Assembly: GCA_013697395.1 (NCBI GenBank)
Contig: JACCWY010000060.1
Location: 1 to 11,263 of the forward strand
Reading direction: 5' to 3'
Source of the DNA: Chloroflexota bacterium
GTDB lineage: Bacteria > Chloroflexota > Limnocylindria > QHBO01
DNA: 11,263 bases
A program made the translations under genes and the position numbers. The number at the start of each line of letters is the position of its first letter. Positions within the stretch are counted from its first letter, which is position 1. The notes under the pieces were generated by a model. The model ran no database searches, was not told the origin of the DNA, and worked only from the letters and a program-made list of their open reading frames with translations. Positions 6,675 to 11,263 of the stretch are shown one piece after another.

Positions 6675-7541
6675 TCAGGACCCGGAGGCGGCCTCATCGC
6701 GCAGGCCGCGGACCATCCCGGCCCGCGGGTCGTCCGGCGCCAGCTCCAGGAAGCGATCGAAGGCCTCGGCCGCCGCGGAAGCATCCTCCTCGCCGCGCAG
6801 CGCGATGAGCCCGTCGAAGAACGCGAGCTCCACCGGATCGGCGGTCGCGATTCCGGCGTACGAGTCGTGGACGGCGCGCGCGTTCGCGAAGTCGCCGGCG
6901 CGCAGGTAGGCGGTCAGGCTGCGCTCGTAGGCATCGGCGCGATCCGGCTCAAGCTCGATGAGGAGACGGAGCGAGACCGCCGCGCGCACCAGGTCGTCCC
7001 GGGTCGATCCCTCGAGGTACGCGTCGGCGAGGTCGGAGAGCGTGGCCGGATCCGGCGCACCAGGGTCGAGCTCATCGAGCAGTCCCGCGATCCGATCCTG
7101 CCGGTCGGCCTCGGCGGCCTCGGCATCCGCGAGGGCCCGGTTGACGACGGTGCGGTTGGCGAGCCCGGTGGCGGGGAGCAGCGCACCACCCAGCAGGATC
7201 GCGGCGGTGATACCGGCGACCACCAGGCCAAGCCGCGGGAGGCGCTCCGGGCTCCGGAGAGGGGCGACGGGGCGCGGGGCGGGTCCATCGAGCGCGGCGC
7301 GGGTCGTGGCGGCGCGGGACTCGGCCTGGGCAAGCTGCTCGGCATAGGCGGAGCCGTCGAGGGAGCCGGCACGGTGATCGCTCTCGACGTCGCGCAGCGC
7401 CTCGATGGCCACGCGATGGCGGACCACCGCGGCGTCCTGTTCGTCCTCGCCCGCCGGCGCCTCGACGCCGCGCAGGAGCGGCGGCACCACGAATGCCGCC
7501 GCGGCAATCAGGCCGATGAGCAGGACAAGCGGCTCAGGCAT
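6675..7541 (-). CDS. ccmI: CcmI/CycH-like cytochrome c biogenesis protein with TPR repeats
   Basis: Last gene of the ccm operon, 288 residues. CcmI-type proteins bind apocytochrome c and present it to the heme ligation complex. Two membrane segments (4-23 and 103-125) flank a charged, coiled-coil-like cytoplasmic loop including RHRVAIEALRDVESD (41-55), which is the CcmI layout. A predicted extracytoplasmic C-terminal domain (about 165-280) has TPR-like helix pairs, such as AAVSLRLLIELEPDRADAYE (187-206) and AAEAFDRFLELAPDDPRA (257-274). It is shorter than many proteobacterial CcmI proteins of about 400 residues. The ATG at 7541 has a strong GGAGG (7548-7552) six bases upstream and overlaps the ccmH end by eight bases. 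The call relies on topology, TPR pattern and position. Confidence 0.8.
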   Translation of the reverse strand: MPEPLVLLIGLIAAAAFVVPPLLRGVEAPAGEDEQDAAVVRHRVAIEALRDVESDHRAGSLDGSAYAEQLAQAESRAATTRAALDGPAPRPVAPLRSPERLPRLGLVVAGITAAILLGGALLPATGLANRTVVNRALADAEAAEADRQDRIAGLLDELDPGAPDPATLSDLADAYLEGSTRDDLVRAAVSLRLLIELEPDRADAYERSLTAYLRAGDFANARAVHDSYAGIATADPVELAFFDGLIALRGEEDASAAAEAFDRFLELAPDDPRAGMVRGLRDEAASGS

Positions 7542-7992
7542 CGAGCGCCTCCGCCTCCTCGCGAAGGCCGCGCCGCTCCTCCGCCGTGAGCGGGGAAGCG
7601 GCCGGGGGCGGACGAGTCCGCCCCGCGAGCCAGGCCACCATGCCCGCGATGCCGGCGATCACGAACGCGAGCGGGACGAGCCACGGTAGCGGTGATCTGG
7701 GCGCGAGCAGGATCCAGTCGCCGTAACGGGCGACGAAGTGGTTGCGCACGGCCTGGTCGGAGCCGCCCGTCGCAAGCAGCTCGTCGATCTGGCGCCGGAT
7801 CTCGCGTGCCGAGCTGGTTGGTGAGTCCGCGACCGAGAGGCCCTGGCAGTCGGGGCAGCGCAGCTCACGCGCCAGCGCCCCGGCACGCTCCGAAAGCGTC
7901 GGCCCCGGGCCGGACCGGACGGACAAGACGATCGACAGGGCGGCGAGCGCCAGGAGCGCGCCGAGGGCGATGGTGGGAAGGTGGCGCGTCAT
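7534..7992 (-). CDS. ccmH: Cytochrome c-type biogenesis protein CcmH (thiol-reducing)
   Basis: Membrane-anchored thioredoxin-like helper that reduces or resolves disulfides of the CxxCH heme site in apocytochrome c, working with CcmG and CcmF. The 152-residue protein has an N-terminal hydrophobic signal or anchor (7-25), the redox motif LRCPDCQG (44-51, cysteines 46 and 49), the family pattern ARYGDWILLAPRSPLPW (88-104) and a transmembrane helix (about 103-123). Length matches the single-domain CcmH/CcmL family. The start at 7992 is supported by the four-base ATGA overlap with the ccmG stop and by the signal sequence that follows. The same frame stays open upstream, but only as an antisense-like shadow across ccmG. 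Confidence 0.93.
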   Translation of the reverse strand: MTRHLPTIALGALLALAALSIVLSVRSGPGPTLSERAGALARELRCPDCQGLSVADSPTSSAREIRRQIDELLATGGSDQAVRNHFVARYGDWILLAPRSPLPWLVPLAFVIAGIAGMVAWLAGRTRPPPAASPLTAEERRGLREEAEALDA

Positions 7993-8521
7993 CGCTCGGC
8001 CACGGTCAGGATGCTGGCCATGCGGTCGGCCAGCAGGGCATCGGTCAGCGGGCCGAACTGCTTTGCGCGGACGATGCCGTCGGCGTCGACGAAGAACGTC
8101 TCCGGCGGGCCCGTCACGCCGTAGTCGATCGCCAGCCCGCCACGCTCGTCGACCGCATGGGCGTAGCCCGCGTTCCCGTAGCGGGCCAGGAAGCTCTCGG
8201 CGGCTTCGGGGTCGTCCTGGTACAGGACGCCGACGATCGTGACCTCGTCGCCATACCGTTCGTGGGCCGCGGCGAGCACGGGATGCTCGTCGACGCACGC
8301 GGGGATGCACCAGCTCGCCCAGAAGTTGACGACGTACGGTCGCCCGGCAAGCGCGTCGGTGCCGAGCGCCTTCCCGTCGAGGGTGGTCAGGCTCCACTCC
8401 GGCGCCGGGCGCCCGAGGATCGGCGAGGCGATCTCGCGCGGATCGCGCCCGAATCCGCTGAGGAGCAGGAGGCCGAGCGGCAGCACCACGAGCGGGATCA
8501 GCAGCCAGCGCAGGTGGCGCA

Positions 8522-8522
<1 letters not shown>
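7989..8522 (-). CDS. ccmG: CcmG/ResA-like thioredoxin with a CxxxC active site
   Basis: Membrane-tethered thioredoxin-fold protein (177 residues) expected to reduce apocytochrome c outside the cytoplasm. An N-terminal anchor (6-23) is followed by the redoxin fold (about 36-172). Landmarks are GRPAPEWSLTTLDG (37-50), YVVNFWASWC (63-72) and the cis-proline segment GVTGPPETFFVD (135-146). The active site reads W-C72-I-P-A-C76, with three residues between the cysteines instead of the usual two. The flanks (WASWC before; DEHP, 78-81, after) align normally, so a residue is inserted between the cysteines. The ATG at 8522 shares a base with the ccmF stop (TGATG) and has GAGGG (8529-8533) six bases upstream. 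The stop overlaps the ccmH start by four bases. Confidence 0.9.
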
Positions 8523-10527
<2,005 letters not shown>

Positions 10528-10531
<4 letters not shown>

Positions 10532-10734
10532 GACCGCTCTCGATATTTCGAGGTCAGCTCACGTGGCCGGCATGCCACGCTGCTCATGCGCCATGAATCG
10601 ACGACCGATGCGTATGGGCTGCGCGCGAGCGCGCGGTTGGAGCTGGCCATCACTCGCTGGACCGCGAGAATCGCACGCCACGACGACCTCCGGTGCAGCA
10701 CGCTCGATCCGTCGAGACCAGACGTGGCGATCAT
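10528..10734 (-). CDS. Possible small ORF filling the ccmE-ccmF gap
   Basis: A 68-codon frame starts with the ATG at 10734 in an ATGA overlap with the ccmE stop and ends with a TGA at 10528-10530 in an ATGA overlap with the ccmF start. The same overlap type joins ccmG to ccmH. The product would be basic and Ser/Arg-rich with no membrane helix, and I recognise no family. Against it, my hand count gives about 57, 62 and 75 percent GC at codon positions 1, 2 and 3. That is weak position bias and high second-position GC, more like non-coding DNA. Only a weak GAAG ribosome-binding match lies upstream. It may be a real coupled small protein or an untranslated spacer with chance overlaps. Confidence 0.3.
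10535..10730. other. Interval between ccmE and ccmF with three hairpin-forming repeats
   Basis: If the small ORF is not real, this is the longest non-coding stretch in the window. It contains three inverted repeats: CTCGA/TCGAG (10539-10543 and 10548-10552) just upstream of ccmF, CGTGGC/GCCACG (10562-10567 and 10574-10579), and a GC-rich stem (10619-10625 with 10630-10636, loop CGAG). None is followed by a T-tract. No convincing promoter for ccmF was found. Confidence 0.4.
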
Positions 10735-11201
10735 GGATCTTCGCCCGGGTCGATGACCTGGTCCGACGGCACGTCGCCGGGCGCCGGTGCCTCGTAGTTC
10801 TCGTCGTGCTTGACGATGACCTGGGTCGCCTCGAAGACGCCGTCGGATCCGAGCGCCCCCTCGACGACGGCACCGGAACCCTCCCGGAAGGAGCGGGTCG
10901 GGGCGACGGTCGAATGGACCGGGATCGACGCATCGCCATCGGTCAGGACGAACGCCAGGTCGGTGGCCGGTCCGGAAACGCTGCCGATGGCGACCTGCCC
11001 CCCGAGGCGCACCGTCTCGCCCACCGCGGCATCGCCGCGGGCCAGGAGCTCCGTCGGGGTCAGGTAGTAGACGAGCGCGTTGCCGACGCTGCTGAAGGCG
11101 AGATAGCCGATGACCGCCAGCACCACCCCGACGAGGACCAGGATCCCCCACGGCCGCCGGCGCGGCGGGAGCATCGGCTCGGTGGGCGCCGAGACCGTCA
11201 T
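10731..11201 (-). CDS. ccmE: Heme chaperone CcmE
   Basis: Membrane-anchored periplasmic chaperone that binds heme covalently and passes it to CcmF. The 156-residue protein has a short cytoplasmic tail, one transmembrane helix (about 18-38) and a beta-barrel domain of the OB-fold type (about 48-130). The C-terminal heme-attachment motif KHDENY (131-136) is intact: H132 is the expected covalent heme ligand and Y136 the usual axial ligand. The preceding VEGALGSDGVFEA segment (113-125) is also typical. It is thus the histidine class of CcmE, not the cysteine variant found in some archaea and sulfate reducers. The ATG at 11201 overlaps the upstream stop by four bases and has GAGGGG just upstream. 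Length is normal. Confidence 0.95.
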   Translation of the reverse strand: MTVSAPTEPMLPPRRRPWGILVLVGVVLAVIGYLAFSSVGNALVYYLTPTELLARGDAAVGETVRLGGQVAIGSVSGPATDLAFVLTDGDASIPVHSTVAPTRSFREGSGAVVEGALGSDGVFEATQVIVKHDENYEAPAPGDVPSDQVIDPGEDP

Positions 11202-11263
11202 CGCCCCTCGTCGTCGCGGCTGGCGGCCGCCCGCAGCCGCCGCCAGAGCGCAACGCTGTAGGC
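11198..11263 (-). CDS. C-terminal end of an upstream ccm gene (ccmC or ccmD), truncated by the window edge
   Basis: Only the last 21 codons are visible, ending in TGA that overlaps the ccmE ATG by four bases. The peptide begins AYSVALWRRLRAAA, which looks like the end of a transmembrane helix followed by a basic cytoplasmic tail. Gene order in ccm operons predicts ccmC or ccmD immediately before ccmE, and both end this way. The fragment is too short to choose. Confidence 0.55.
   Translation of the reverse strand, partial: AYSVALWRRLRAAASRDDEGR

Overview
The window is high-GC DNA (roughly two thirds G+C), densely packed with genes that mostly overlap by 1-8 bases or sit a few bases apart. No gene looks broken; the only truncated gene is at the right edge. 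I see no RNA genes, mobile elements or CRISPR arrays. Very high GC, a System I (Ccm) cytochrome c maturation cluster and a Pst/PhoU/PhoB-PhoR block suggest a Chloroflexota-type bacterium (for example the Limnocylindria group). High-GC Actinobacteria usually use System II instead. This assignment is inference; no marker gene is present.

Positions 50-5354 (plus strand) are a phosphate uptake and sensing operon: pstC, pstA, pstB, phoU, an OmpR/PhoB-type response regulator and a PhoR-type histidine kinase. The phosphate-binding protein gene pstS is not in the window and may lie just to the left. PstC and PstA form the membrane channel, PstB powers it, PhoU links transporter state to the kinase, and the kinase and regulator control transcription. 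The kinase has no membrane segment, so it probably senses phosphate only through cytoplasmic contacts.

Positions 5351-6670 hold a minus-strand pirin-family cupin gene and a divergent plus-strand MarR-family regulator. A perfect 8-bp inverted repeat with a 6-bp spacer (6159-6180) lies between them at the regulator's start and is a strong operator candidate. Both genes end against convergent neighbours with almost no space. The kinase and pirin stop codons are interleaved in one CTAG, and the marR and ccmI stops are four bases apart.

Positions 6675-11263 (minus strand) are a cytochrome c maturation operon read right to left: a truncated ccmC- or ccmD-like end, ccmE, an unexplained interval of about 200 bases, ccmF, ccmG, ccmH and ccmI. 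CcmE carries heme to CcmF. CcmG and CcmH handle the thiols of apocytochrome c, and CcmI presents the apoprotein. Two things stand out: a CxxxC instead of CxxC active site in the CcmG-like thioredoxin, and a 68-codon open frame that exactly fills the ccmE-ccmF gap with ATGA overlaps at both ends.

I found no clearly new multi-gene system. The best leads are the CxxxC thioredoxin, the small coupled ORF and the MarR operator.
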